Source: Variovorax boronicumulans
GTDB lineage: Bacteria > Pseudomonadota > Gammaproteobacteria > Burkholderiales > Burkholderiaceae_C
Assembly (NCBI RefSeq): GCF_019352895.1
Contig: NZ_JAAAFX010000014.1
Coordinates: forward strand, 324,790-388,789
DNA length: 64,000 nt
Direction of reading: 5' to 3'
Position numbers and translations under genes: made by a program. The notes beneath the pieces were generated by a model. The model did no database searches, was not told the origin of the DNA, and worked only from the letters and a program-made list of their open reading frames with translations. Positions 34,117-42,462 of this stretch are shown here, one piece after another (positions within the stretch are counted from its first letter, which is position 1; each line of letters opens with the position of its first letter).

Positions 34117-35628
34117 TCAGCTGCCGAGCACGACCTTCCAGCCGGTCTTCTGCCAGGCCAGCACCTCTTCGCGCAGCAGGTGGGCCGACTGCGGGAAGGC
34201 CTCGGCCCAGTCGCCGCGGTAGTTCACGCTGAAGGTGCGCGCATCGCTGCGCGCGAGCCGAAGCGCCTGCGGCTCCGGGTCGCGTCGTGCATGGCACAGG
34301 ATCACCGCGACACGCAGCGCCAGCAGTTGCGCCGCGAAGGTTTCGTCTTCCAGCGCCGTCTCGATCTTGCGCAGCTTGCCGCGGTGGCCCAGCACCAGCT
34401 GGCTCAGCTGGTGCAATTCGTTGGAGGCGAAACCCGGCGCGTCGACGTTGTCGAGGATGTAGGCGCCGTGCTTGTGGCAATCGCTGTGCGAGATCAGCGC
34501 GCCGATCTCGTGCAGCTGCGCCGCCCAGCCCAGCTTGCGCAGCGCGCGGCCGGAGCGGCTGGTGCCGCTGGCGCGCGCGGCCGGATCGAGCTGAACGTAC
34601 AGCGAGGAGGCCGTCTCGCCCACGCGCCGCGCCTGCCCCGCATCGGCGGCAAAACGGGTGGCGAGCCGGGCCACGGTGGCGGCGCGCAGGTCGGCCACGC
34701 TGTCGTCGCGCTCCAGCAGTTCGTAGAGCACGCCATGGCGCAGCGCACCCTGGGCGATCTTCATCTCGCGGATGTCGAGCAGGTCGAACACGGCGCGCAG
34801 CACGCTCACGCCGCCGCCGATCACGGCCTTGCGGTCTTCGCGCATGCCGTCCATGCGCAGCTTCTCGATGCTGCCGGCCTTGAGCAGGCGATCGACCAGC
34901 CAGTCGAGCCCCTCGCGCGTCACCACGCCGGCTTCGGCGCCCGAGGCCGCCAGCACGTCGCCCACCGCGCCGATGGTGCCGGACGCGCCGTAGGCCACAT
35001 CCCAGTGGCCGGCGCCATAGCTCGAGAGCGCATCGTCGAGCACGGCCTTGGCCGCGACCTCGGCCGCGCGGAAGGCGGGCGCGGTGAACTGGCCCTGCGG
35101 GAAGTGCTTGAGCGACCAGGCCACGCTGCCCACGCGGTAGGACTCCATCACCTGCGCCTCGAGCGCGCGGCCGATGATCATTTCGGTCGATCGGCCACCG
35201 ATGTCGACCACCAGCCGGCGCTCGCGGTCGGACACGTCGTTGTGCGGCAGCATGTGCGCCACGCCCTGGTAGATCAGGCGCGCTTCCTCGCGCCCGGGAA
35301 TCACGTCGATGCCGAAGCCCAGCTCGGTGCGTGCGCGCAGCAGGAATTCGTCGCGGTTGCGCGCTTCGCGCAGCGTCTGCGTGGCGACGACACGCACCTG
35401 CGAGCGCTTGAAGCCGGCCAGCCGTTCGCCGAAACGTGCCAGGGCCTCCCAGCCGCGCTGCATGGCTTCGGCGGTGAGGTTGCGCGCGCTGTCGAGTCCG
35501 GCGCCCTGGCGCACGACCTCCTTGAGGTACTCGATGCGGTGGATCTGTCCGTGGTCGACGCGACCGATTTCGAGGCGAAAGCTGTTGGAGCCGAGATCGA
35601 CCGCAGCGAGGAGGGTGCCGTTTTGCAT
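34117..35628 (-). CDS. ppx: Exopolyphosphatase Ppx
   Basis: 503 residues, a usual length. Start ATG 35628; the frame runs further but only a GTG within the PHO box lies beyond. No Shine-Dalgarno is present (the DNA before the ATG reads as its complement). Ppx/GppA actin-like domains show LAAVDLGSNSFRLEIGRV and RRLVVDIGGRSTEMIIGRA, the catalytic Glu region ATQTLREARNRDEFL, and a C-terminal HD-like domain (LISHSDCHKHGAYILDNVD). It cleaves terminal phosphates from polyphosphate made by Ppk. It is divergent from pstS and convergent with sixA. Confidence 0.93.
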   Translation of the reverse strand: MQNGTLLAAVDLGSNSFRLEIGRVDHGQIHRIEYLKEVVRQGAGLDSARNLTAEAMQRGWEALARFGERLAGFKRSQVRVVATQTLREARNRDEFLLRARTELGFGIDVIPGREEARLIYQGVAHMLPHNDVSDRERRLVVDIGGRSTEMIIGRALEAQVMESYRVGSVAWSLKHFPQGQFTAPAFRAAEVAAKAVLDDALSSYGAGHWDVAYGASGTIGAVGDVLAASGAEAGVVTREGLDWLVDRLLKAGSIEKLRMDGMREDRKAVIGGGVSVLRAVFDLLDIREMKIAQGALRHGVLYELLERDDSVADLRAATVARLATRFAADAGQARRVGETASSLYVQLDPAARASGTSRSGRALRKLGWAAQLHEIGALISHSDCHKHGAYILDNVDAPGFASNELHQLSQLVLGHRGKLRKIETALEDETFAAQLLALRVAVILCHARRDPEPQALRLARSDARTFSVNYRGDWAEAFPQSAHLLREEVLAWQKTGWKVVLGS

Positions 35629-35692
35629 GGAGGAATAGGAGGCGGTCGCTGGGAAATGGCGGGCTACCGATGGTAGCCGGGGCCGGGGTGCG

Positions 35693-35714
35693 GGAGCATG
35701 ACGATTCTGTGACA
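35693..35714 (-). promoter_or_regulatory. PHO box before ppx
   Basis: On the minus strand TGTCACAGAAT-CGTCATGCTCC is an 11-bp direct repeat of the PhoB half-site. The same stretch contains TGTGACAGCGTCAC, which also occurs in front of ppk at 31358-31371. The box lies 65 bases before the ppx start. Confidence 0.6.
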
Positions 35715-35764
35715 GCGTCACATGGACACAGGGTGCCGGAGGCCTTTTTCATTGGGAGAGGGGG

Positions 35765-35786
35765 TGTCACATCGATGTCACACAAG
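35765..35786 (+). promoter_or_regulatory. PHO box before pstS
   Basis: TGTCACATCGA-TGTCACACAAG is a clean pair of TGTCAC half-sites exactly 11 bp apart, as in PhoB boxes. A TTTAAA-like -10 follows at about 35791. pstS starts 60 bases after the box. Confidence 0.85.
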
Positions 35787-35846
35787 CTTTTTAAAGTTCG
35801 CGGCAACCCCCAACCGGGGATTGCTGAACTTCACTAAGGAAGCCTC

Positions 35847-36890
35847 ATGAAGACGACGATCAAATTCGCAGCAGCCAGCCTCGTGGCTGCCGCTTTCGCC
35901 CACGCTCCCGCCTTTGCGCAAGACGTGACCGGTGCCGGCGCCAGCTTCCCCGCCCCCCTGTACTCCAAGTGGGCTTCGGACTTCAACAAGGCCACCGGCG
36001 TCAAGGTGAACTACCAGTCGGTCGGTTCGGGCGCAGGCCTGAAGCAGATCGAAGCCAAGACCGTCGACTTCGGCGCCTCCGATGCGCCCCTGAAGGACGA
36101 AGAACTGCAGGCCAAGGGCCTGATGCAGTTCCCCACCGTCATCGGCGGCGTGATCCCGGTCGTGAACATCACCGGCATCAAGCCGGGCGAACTCAAGCTC
36201 AACGGCCAGGTCCTGGGCGACATCTACCTGGGCAAGATCACCAAGTGGAACGACCCCGCCATCAAGGCCCTGAACGGTTCGCTGGCCCTGCCGGACGCCA
36301 CCATCGCCCCGGTGCGCCGCGCCGACGGTTCGGGCACCAGCTTCCTGTTCACCAACTACCTGAGCAAGGTCAACGCCGAGTGGAAGAGCAAGGTCGGTGA
36401 AGGCACGGCCGTCAACTGGCCCCTGGGCACGGGCGGCAAGGGCAACGAAGGCGTCGCCGCTTTTGTCAAGCAACTGCCGAACTCGATCGGCTACGTCGAA
36501 TACGCCTACGTCAAGCAGAACAAGATGACGTACGCGCAGATGCAGAACGCCGCCGGCACCATCGTGTCGCCCGACGACACCGCCTTCAAGGCCGCCGCTG
36601 CCGGCGCCGACTGGAGCAAGACCTTCTACCAGGTGCTGACCAACCAGGCCGACAAGGGCGCATGGCCCATCACCGGCGCGACCTTCATCCTGATGCAGAA
36701 GGTGCAGGACAAGCCCGCCAACGCAGCCAGCGTGCTGAAGTTCTTCGACTGGGCCTACAAGAGCGGCGACAAGACGGCCGAAGACCTGGACTACGTGCCG
36801 ATGCCCGACGTCGTGAAGACCTCGATCGCCAAGGCCTGGAACGACAGCATCAAGGACGCGTCGGGCAAGCCCGTCGCAGCCGCCAAGTAA
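35847..36890 (+). CDS. pstS: Phosphate ABC transporter substrate-binding protein PstS
   Basis: 347 residues, with AAGGAAG before the ATG. The signal peptide (KFAAASLVAAAFAHAPAFAQ) is cleaved before Asp. The mature start VTGAGASFPAPLYSKWASDF is the PstS phosphate-binding signature; YQSVGSGAGLKQIEAKTVDF, DGSGTSFLFTNYLSKV and a final DVVKTSIAKAWNDS complete the family pattern. It binds phosphate in the periplasm and delivers it to PstCA. It is the first gene of the seven-gene pst-pho operon. Confidence 0.97.
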   Translation: MKTTIKFAAASLVAAAFAHAPAFAQDVTGAGASFPAPLYSKWASDFNKATGVKVNYQSVGSGAGLKQIEAKTVDFGASDAPLKDEELQAKGLMQFPTVIGGVIPVVNITGIKPGELKLNGQVLGDIYLGKITKWNDPAIKALNGSLALPDATIAPVRRADGSGTSFLFTNYLSKVNAEWKSKVGEGTAVNWPLGTGGKGNEGVAAFVKQLPNSIGYVEYAYVKQNKMTYAQMQNAAGTIVSPDDTAFKAAAAGADWSKTFYQVLTNQADKGAWPITGATFILMQKVQDKPANAASVLKFFDWAYKSGDKTAEDLDYVPMPDVVKTSIAKAWNDSIKDASGKPVAAAK

Positions 36891-36908
36891 GGCCCTCCGG
36901 CGCGTCGC

Positions 36909-37991
36909 ATGAGCCACCATCCGCTCGACGACGCGCCGCCTTCCCAATTGCCGGAGCGACCCTTGTCATCCACCTTCCCCGCCAATGCCCAGACGCTCGA
37001 CCTCGCGGCCGAGCGTGCTCGCGCTTCCGCCACTCCGCCGCCGGCCAAGCGTCCGCGCACCGGCGCCGCGACCGACCGACTGTTCGGCATGCTGGCCAAG
37101 GGCGCAGCGCTGCTGACGCTGGTCATGCTGATCGGCATCCTGCTGTCGCTGATCGTCGGCGCCTGGCCTGCGATCACCAAGTACGGCCTGGGCTTCCTGA
37201 CCAGCTCCACCTGGGATCCGGTGCAGGACGAGTACGGCGGCCTGGTGATGATCTACGGCACCTTGGCCACCTCGTTCATCGCACTGGTGATCGCGGTGCC
37301 GGTGAGCTTCGGCATCGCGCTGTTCCTGACCGAGATGTCGCCGGCGTGGCTCAAGCGCCCGCTGGGCACCGCGATCGAACTGCTGGCCGCTGTGCCCTCG
37401 ATCGTCTACGGCATGTGGGGCTTGCTGGTCTTCGGACCGATCCTCTCGGCCTACGTGCAGCAACCGCTGCAGAAGCTTTTTGACGGCGTGCCCTATCTCG
37501 GCGCGCTGGTGTCGGGCCCCCCGGTGGGCATCGGCATCCTGTCGGCCGGGATCATCCTGGCCATCATGATCATCCCGTTCATCGCCGCCGTGATGCGCGA
37601 CGTGTTCGAAGTCACGCCGCCGCTGCTCAAGGAATCGGCCTACGGCCTGGGCTCCACCACCTGGGAGGTCGTCTCCAAGGTGGTGCTGCCGTACACCAAG
37701 GCCGGTGTGGTCGGCGGCATCATGCTCGGCCTGGGCCGGGCGCTGGGCGAGACGATGGCGGTCACCTTCGTGATCGGCAACGCCAACCAGCTCAAGTCGC
37801 TGTCGGTCTTCGAGGCCGCCAACAGCATCACCTCGGCACTGGCCAACGAGTTCGCCGAAGCCGGCGCGGGCCTGCACCAGGCCGCGCTGATGTACCTGGG
37901 CCTCGTGCTGTTCTTCATCACCTTCGTCGTGCTCGCGCTGTCGAAGCTGCTGCTGCAACGCATGAAGAAGAGCGAAGGAACCAAGTCATGA
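36909..37991 (+). CDS. pstC: Phosphate ABC transporter permease PstC
   Basis: 360 residues from ATG 36909. A TTG at 36963 has a better ribosome site (GGAG six bases before) and would give 342 residues, nearer the E. coli length. Six membrane helices follow a hydrophilic N-terminus. The ABC permease loop is about SAYGLGSTTWEVVSKVVLPY, with GIMLGLGRALGETMAVTFVI after it. It forms the inner-membrane channel with PstA. Its stop overlaps pstA. Confidence 0.95.
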   Translation: MSHHPLDDAPPSQLPERPLSSTFPANAQTLDLAAERARASATPPPAKRPRTGAATDRLFGMLAKGAALLTLVMLIGILLSLIVGAWPAITKYGLGFLTSSTWDPVQDEYGGLVMIYGTLATSFIALVIAVPVSFGIALFLTEMSPAWLKRPLGTAIELLAAVPSIVYGMWGLLVFGPILSAYVQQPLQKLFDGVPYLGALVSGPPVGIGILSAGIILAIMIIPFIAAVMRDVFEVTPPLLKESAYGLGSTTWEVVSKVVLPYTKAGVVGGIMLGLGRALGETMAVTFVIGNANQLKSLSVFEAANSITSALANEFAEAGAGLHQAALMYLGLVLFFITFVVLALSKLLLQRMKKSEGTKS

Positions 37992-38872
37992 CCACCGCAG
38001 AACGCCTGTTGAGCATCAAGAAGCTCGACGAAACCCGCGCCGCCAGGTTTGCCGGGCGCAAGCGGGTCAACCAGATCGCGCTGACGCTGTCGCTCGCCGC
38101 CATGGCCTTCGGCGTGTTCTGGCTGGTCTGGATCCTCTGGGAGACGCTGCGCCAGGGCATCGGCGGCCTGGCCCTCGCGACCTTCACCGAGATGACGCCG
38201 CCACCCAACGAAGTGGGCGGCATCGCCAACGCGATCTTCGGCTCGGTCGTGATGGTGGCCATCGCCACCTTCGTCGGCACGCCGATCGGCATCATGGCAG
38301 GCATCTACCTGGCCGAATACAACCCCAAGGGCTGGCTGTCGAACGTGACGCGCTTCGTCAACGACATCCTGCTGTCGGCGCCGTCGATCGTGATCGGCCT
38401 GTTCGTCTATGCGGTGGTGGTCGCCTACTTCAAGAGCTTCTCGGGCCTGGCCGGTGCACTGGCGCTGGCGCTGATCGTGATCCCGGTGGTAATCCGCACC
38501 ACCGAGAACATGTTGCAGCTGGTGCCGCCGGGCCTGCGCGAGGCGGCCTATGCACTGGGCACGCCGAAGTGGAAGGTGATCCTGAGCATCACGCTGCGTG
38601 CGGCACGCTCGGGCGTGGTCACCGGCGTGCTGCTGGCCGTGGCGCGCATCGCCGGCGAGACGGCACCGCTGCTCTTCACCGCGCTCAACAACCAGTTCTG
38701 GACCTCGGACGTGACCAAGCCGATGGCCAGCCTGCCGGTGACGATCTTCAAGTTCGCGATGAGCCCTTACGAGAACTGGCAGCAGCTGGCCTGGGCCGGC
38801 GTGTTCCTGATCACCGTCGCCGTGCTCGCCCTCAACATCCTGGCGCGCGTCCTGACGCGCAACAAGCTCTGA
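37988..38872 (+). CDS. pstA: Phosphate ABC transporter permease PstA
   Basis: 294 residues, ATGA overlap with pstC. Six membrane segments; the coupling loop is AAYALGTPKWKVILSITLRA, and IAGETAPLLFTALNNQFW is a PstA signature. It pairs with PstC in the inner membrane. The pstB start is eight bases after the stop. Confidence 0.96.
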   Translation: MTTAERLLSIKKLDETRAARFAGRKRVNQIALTLSLAAMAFGVFWLVWILWETLRQGIGGLALATFTEMTPPPNEVGGIANAIFGSVVMVAIATFVGTPIGIMAGIYLAEYNPKGWLSNVTRFVNDILLSAPSIVIGLFVYAVVVAYFKSFSGLAGALALALIVIPVVIRTTENMLQLVPPGLREAAYALGTPKWKVILSITLRAARSGVVTGVLLAVARIAGETAPLLFTALNNQFWTSDVTKPMASLPVTIFKFAMSPYENWQQLAWAGVFLITVAVLALNILARVLTRNKL

Positions 38873-38880
38873 AAGCCCCC

Positions 38881-39660
38881 ATGTCCGCCATTCTTTCGCA
38901 ACCCGTGCGTTCCAAGATCTCGGTCAAGGACCTGAACTTCTACTACGGCAAGTTCCACGCCCTCAAGGGCATCAATCTCGAAATCCCGGAGAACAAGGTC
39001 ACGGCCTTCATCGGCCCGTCGGGCTGCGGCAAGTCGACGCTGCTGCGCACCTTCAACCGCATGTTCGAGCTGTACCCGGAACAGCGCGCCGAAGGCACGA
39101 TCGCACTCGACGGCGAGAACCTGCTGACTTCCAAGCAGGACGTGGCGCTGATCCGTGCCAAGGTCGGCATGGTCTTCCAGAAGCCGACGCCGTTCCCGAT
39201 GTCGATCTATGACAACATCGCCTTCGGCGTGAAGCTGTTCGAGAGCCTGAGCGCCAGCGACATGGACGACCGCGTCGAATGGGCCCTGAAGAAGGCCGCG
39301 CTCTGGACCGAAGTGCGCGACAAGTTGCAGCAAAGCGGCTCGGGCCTGTCGGGCGGCCAGCAGCAGCGCCTGTGCATCGCGCGTGGCATTGCCATCAAGC
39401 CAGAAGTGCTGCTGCTCGACGAGCCGTGCTCGGCACTCGACCCGATCTCGACCGCCAAGATCGAGGAACTGATCGCCGAGCTGAAGAGCGAATACACCGT
39501 GGTGATCGTGACCCACAACATGCAGCAGGCCGCCCGCTGCAGCGACTACACCGCCTACATGTACCTGGGCGACCTGATCGAATTCGGTGCCACGGAACAG
39601 ATGTTCTTCAAGCCCCAGCGCAAAGAGACCGAGGACTACATCACCGGCCGTTTCGGCTAA
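38881..39660 (+). CDS. pstB: Phosphate ABC transporter ATPase PstB
   Basis: 259 residues, standard length. Walker A GPSGCGKST (residues 45-53), Q-loop VGMVFQKPTPFPMSIYDN, signature LSGGQQQR, Walker B VLLLDEPCSALD, switch His in VIVTHNMQQA. It hydrolyses ATP for phosphate uptake and signals to PhoR through PhoU. Ten bases separate it from phoU. Confidence 0.97.
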   Translation: MSAILSQPVRSKISVKDLNFYYGKFHALKGINLEIPENKVTAFIGPSGCGKSTLLRTFNRMFELYPEQRAEGTIALDGENLLTSKQDVALIRAKVGMVFQKPTPFPMSIYDNIAFGVKLFESLSASDMDDRVEWALKKAALWTEVRDKLQQSGSGLSGGQQQRLCIARGIAIKPEVLLLDEPCSALDPISTAKIEELIAELKSEYTVVIVTHNMQQAARCSDYTAYMYLGDLIEFGATEQMFFKPQRKETEDYITGRFG

Positions 39661-39670
39661 GGAGAAAGCG

Positions 39671-40372
39671 ATGACCGAGAAACACCTTTCCAGCCAGTTC
39701 GACAGCGAACTCAACGGCGTCTCGTCGCGCGTGATGGAGCTCGGCGGCATGGTCGAGTCGCAGATCCACCAGGCGGTCTATGCGCTCGCGCAGTTCGACC
39801 CCGAGGCGGCCGACCGCGTGATGGAGACCGAGCACCGCGTGAATGCGATGGAGATCGAGATCGACCGCGAGCTGTCGTCGATCATCGCGCGCCGCCAGCC
39901 GACCGCGCGCGACCTGCGCCTGCTGATCGCCATCTCCAAGACCACCGCCAACCTCGAGCGCGTGGGCGACGAGGCCAACAAGATCGCGCGCATGGTCAAG
40001 TCGATCATCGAGAGCGGCTCGGCACGCGCGCTGCCCTCGACCGACCTGCGCATCGCCGCCGACATGGCCTCGGGCCTGCTGCGCAAGGCGCTGGACGCGT
40101 TCGCCCGGCTCGACACCGCCGCGGCGCTGTCGATCCTCAAGGACGACGACCTGATCGACAAGGAATTCGACGGTTTCGTGCGCAAGCTGGTCACCTACAT
40201 GATGGAAGACCCGCGCACCATCTCGGCCAGCCTCGACCTGCTGTTCCTGGCCAAGGCCATCGAGCGCATCGGCGACCATGCCAAGAACATCGCCGAGTTC
40301 ATCATCTACATCGTCAAGGGTGCCGACGTGCGGCACACCTCGATGAACGACATCGAAGCAGCGCTTCAGTAA
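39671..40372 (+). CDS. phoU: Phosphate signalling protein PhoU
   Basis: 233 residues, with GGAGAAAG before the ATG. Two three-helix PhoU repeats; metal-binding type patterns EIEIDRELSSIIARRQPTAR with LERVGDEANKIARM, and AIERIGDHAKNIAEFIIYI. It is the negative regulator linking PstSCAB to PhoR. It lies 12 bases before phoB. Confidence 0.96.
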   Translation: MTEKHLSSQFDSELNGVSSRVMELGGMVESQIHQAVYALAQFDPEAADRVMETEHRVNAMEIEIDRELSSIIARRQPTARDLRLLIAISKTTANLERVGDEANKIARMVKSIIESGSARALPSTDLRIAADMASGLLRKALDAFARLDTAAALSILKDDDLIDKEFDGFVRKLVTYMMEDPRTISASLDLLFLAKAIERIGDHAKNIAEFIIYIVKGADVRHTSMNDIEAALQ

Positions 40373-40384
40373 GACAATCTGCGA

Positions 40385-41077
40385 ATGAAGAAACCCCGCG
40401 TCCTGATCGTCGAAGACGAGTCGTCGATTGCCGAGCTGATCGCCGTCAACCTGCGCCACAACGGCTTCGAGCCGATCTGGTCGGAGGATGGCGTGTCGGC
40501 ACAGCGCGAAATCGACGCCTTCCTGCCCGACCTGATCCTGCTCGACTGGATGCTGCCCGGCCAGAGCGGCCTGCAGCTCGCGCGCCACTGGCGCAAGGAC
40601 CCGCGCACCAAGGCGATCCCGATTCTGATGCTGACCGCGCGTGGCGACGAGCCCGACAAGGTGGCCGGCCTCGACGCAGGCGCCGACGACTACATCACCA
40701 AGCCTTTCTCCACGCAGGAGATGCTGGCGCGCATCCGCGCCGTGCTGCGCCGGCGTGCACCCGAGGCGGTGGCCGAACGCGTCGAGATCGGCGAGCTGGC
40801 GCTCGACACCGCGACCCACCGCGTGACCTGGCAGGGCGCGCCGCTGAAGGTCGGCCCGACCGAGTTCAAGCTGCTGGGCTACCTGATGCAGCATGCCGAG
40901 CGCGTGCACAGCCGTGCGCAGCTGCTCGACAAGGTCTGGGGCGACCACGTCTACATCGAGGAGCGCACGGTCGACGTGCACGTCAAGCGCCTGCGCGAAT
41001 CGCTGGGCGCCGCCGCACCGATGGTCGAGACCGTGCGCGGTGCCGGCTACCGCCTGACCGCACAAGCCACGGTGTGA
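40385..41077 (+). CDS. phoB: Phosphate response regulator PhoB
   Basis: 230 residues. Receiver domain: VLIVEDESSIAEL, phosphoacceptor Asp54 in LILLDWMLPGQSG, Thr in MLTARGDE, Lys in YITKPFS. The OmpR-type winged-helix domain ends with VWGDHVYIEERTVDVHVKRL. It activates genes with PHO boxes, three of which lie in this window. The next gene, phoR, is its kinase. Confidence 0.97.
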   Translation: MKKPRVLIVEDESSIAELIAVNLRHNGFEPIWSEDGVSAQREIDAFLPDLILLDWMLPGQSGLQLARHWRKDPRTKAIPILMLTARGDEPDKVAGLDAGADDYITKPFSTQEMLARIRAVLRRRAPEAVAERVEIGELALDTATHRVTWQGAPLKVGPTEFKLLGYLMQHAERVHSRAQLLDKVWGDHVYIEERTVDVHVKRLRESLGAAAPMVETVRGAGYRLTAQATV

Positions 41078-41118
41078 GGCGTCTCTCGCTTCGCGGCCGC
41101 GGCGGATAATCGCGCGCC

Positions 41119-42462
41119 ATGCCTTTTCGCATCGCCACCTTCCTGATGGCCTCCGCCGTCGCGGCGGGCGTTGCCCAATGGCTGCTCGGCTGGCACTTCG
41201 TCGGCTGGGGCGCCTGGATCGGCGCGCTGCTGTGGCTGGCGCTCGACGCCTGGCGTGCCGGCCGCCTGCTGGCCGTGCTGCGCCAGGGCGGCGCCGGGCT
41301 GCCCGCGCGCGGTGCCGGCATCTGGGGCGAACTGGCCGAGCGCATCCGCAAGCTGCTGCGCGAACGCGAGCAGCAGACGCGCCAGGCCGAAGACCGCCTG
41401 CAGGAATTCCTCGCCGCGATCCAGGCTTCGCCCAATGGCGTGGTGCTGCTCGACGAGCAGGGCCGCATCGAGTGGTGCAACCAGACGGCGGCCTCGCAGT
41501 TCGGCATCGATGCCGAGCGTGACGTGCTGCAGCATCTGGCGAACCTGGTGCGCGACCCGGGCTTCGTCGCCTACCTGGCTTCCTGGAACTACAGCCGCGA
41601 CGTGGTGATCGACGCCACCCACGCGCGCGGCCAGAGCGGCCATGCGCTGCGCCTGTCGGTACAGGTGCATCCCTATGCCGGCAACCGCCGCATGCTGCTG
41701 ACGCGCGACATCACGGCGCTGGAGCAGGCCGAGGCGATGCGGCGCGACTTCGTGGCCAACGTCTCGCACGAGATCCGCACGCCGCTGACCGTGCTGGCCG
41801 GCTTCGTCGAGACGCTGCAGAACCTGCCGCTCGATGCCGAGGAGCGCGCGCGCTATCTCGCGCTGATGGCGCAGCAGTCGCACCGCATGGAAACGCTGGT
41901 CAACGACCTGCTCACGCTGTCGCGCCTGGAGGGCAGCGCGGCGCCCACGCTGATGCAGTGGACGCGGGTGCGCGCACTCATGGCGCAGTGCGAGGACGAA
42001 GGCCGGGGCCTGTCGAGCCGGCTCGCACCGCAGGCCGGGCATCGGTTGTCGTTCTCGGTCGAGGGCGATCTGGAGATCGCCGGCGTGCCGACCGAACTGC
42101 AGAGCGCGATGTCCAACCTGCTGAGCAACGCGGTGCGCTACACGCCGGGCGGCGGCGAGGTCGCGGTGAGCTGGCGCCTGCTGCCCGACGGTCGAGCCGA
42201 GTACGCGGTGCGCGACAGCGGCCCGGGCATCGCCAAGGAGCACCTGCCGCGGCTGACCGAGCGCTTCTACCGGGTCGACCGCAGCCGTTCGCGCGAAACC
42301 GGCGGCACCGGCCTGGGCCTGGCGATCGTCAAGCACATCGCGCAGCGCCATGGGGCCGAACTGCGCATCGAGAGCACCGTGGGGCAGGGCTCGCGCTTCG
42401 CGATCCTGTTCCCGGTCACGCGGCTGCGGCCTGCGCGCCCTGCGGCGAGCGTGCCTGCCTGA
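41119..42462 (+). CDS. phoR: Phosphate sensor histidine kinase PhoR
   Basis: 447 residues. Two N-terminal membrane helices (about 5-43), a short cytoplasmic linker, a PAS domain (FLAAIQASPNGVVLLDEQGR), DHp with His217 in FVANVSHEIRTPL, and a HATPase with NLLSNAVRYTPGGG, DSGPGIAKEHLPRL and GGTGLGLAIVKHI. It has no large periplasmic domain, as expected for PhoR, which senses Pst/PhoU state. Its last 47 bases overlap the end of the convergent MATE gene. Confidence 0.96.
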   Translation: MPFRIATFLMASAVAAGVAQWLLGWHFVGWGAWIGALLWLALDAWRAGRLLAVLRQGGAGLPARGAGIWGELAERIRKLLREREQQTRQAEDRLQEFLAAIQASPNGVVLLDEQGRIEWCNQTAASQFGIDAERDVLQHLANLVRDPGFVAYLASWNYSRDVVIDATHARGQSGHALRLSVQVHPYAGNRRMLLTRDITALEQAEAMRRDFVANVSHEIRTPLTVLAGFVETLQNLPLDAEERARYLALMAQQSHRMETLVNDLLTLSRLEGSAAPTLMQWTRVRALMAQCEDEGRGLSSRLAPQAGHRLSFSVEGDLEIAGVPTELQSAMSNLLSNAVRYTPGGGEVAVSWRLLPDGRAEYAVRDSGPGIAKEHLPRLTERFYRVDRSRSRETGGTGLGLAIVKHIAQRHGAELRIESTVGQGSRFAILFPVTRLRPARPAASVPA

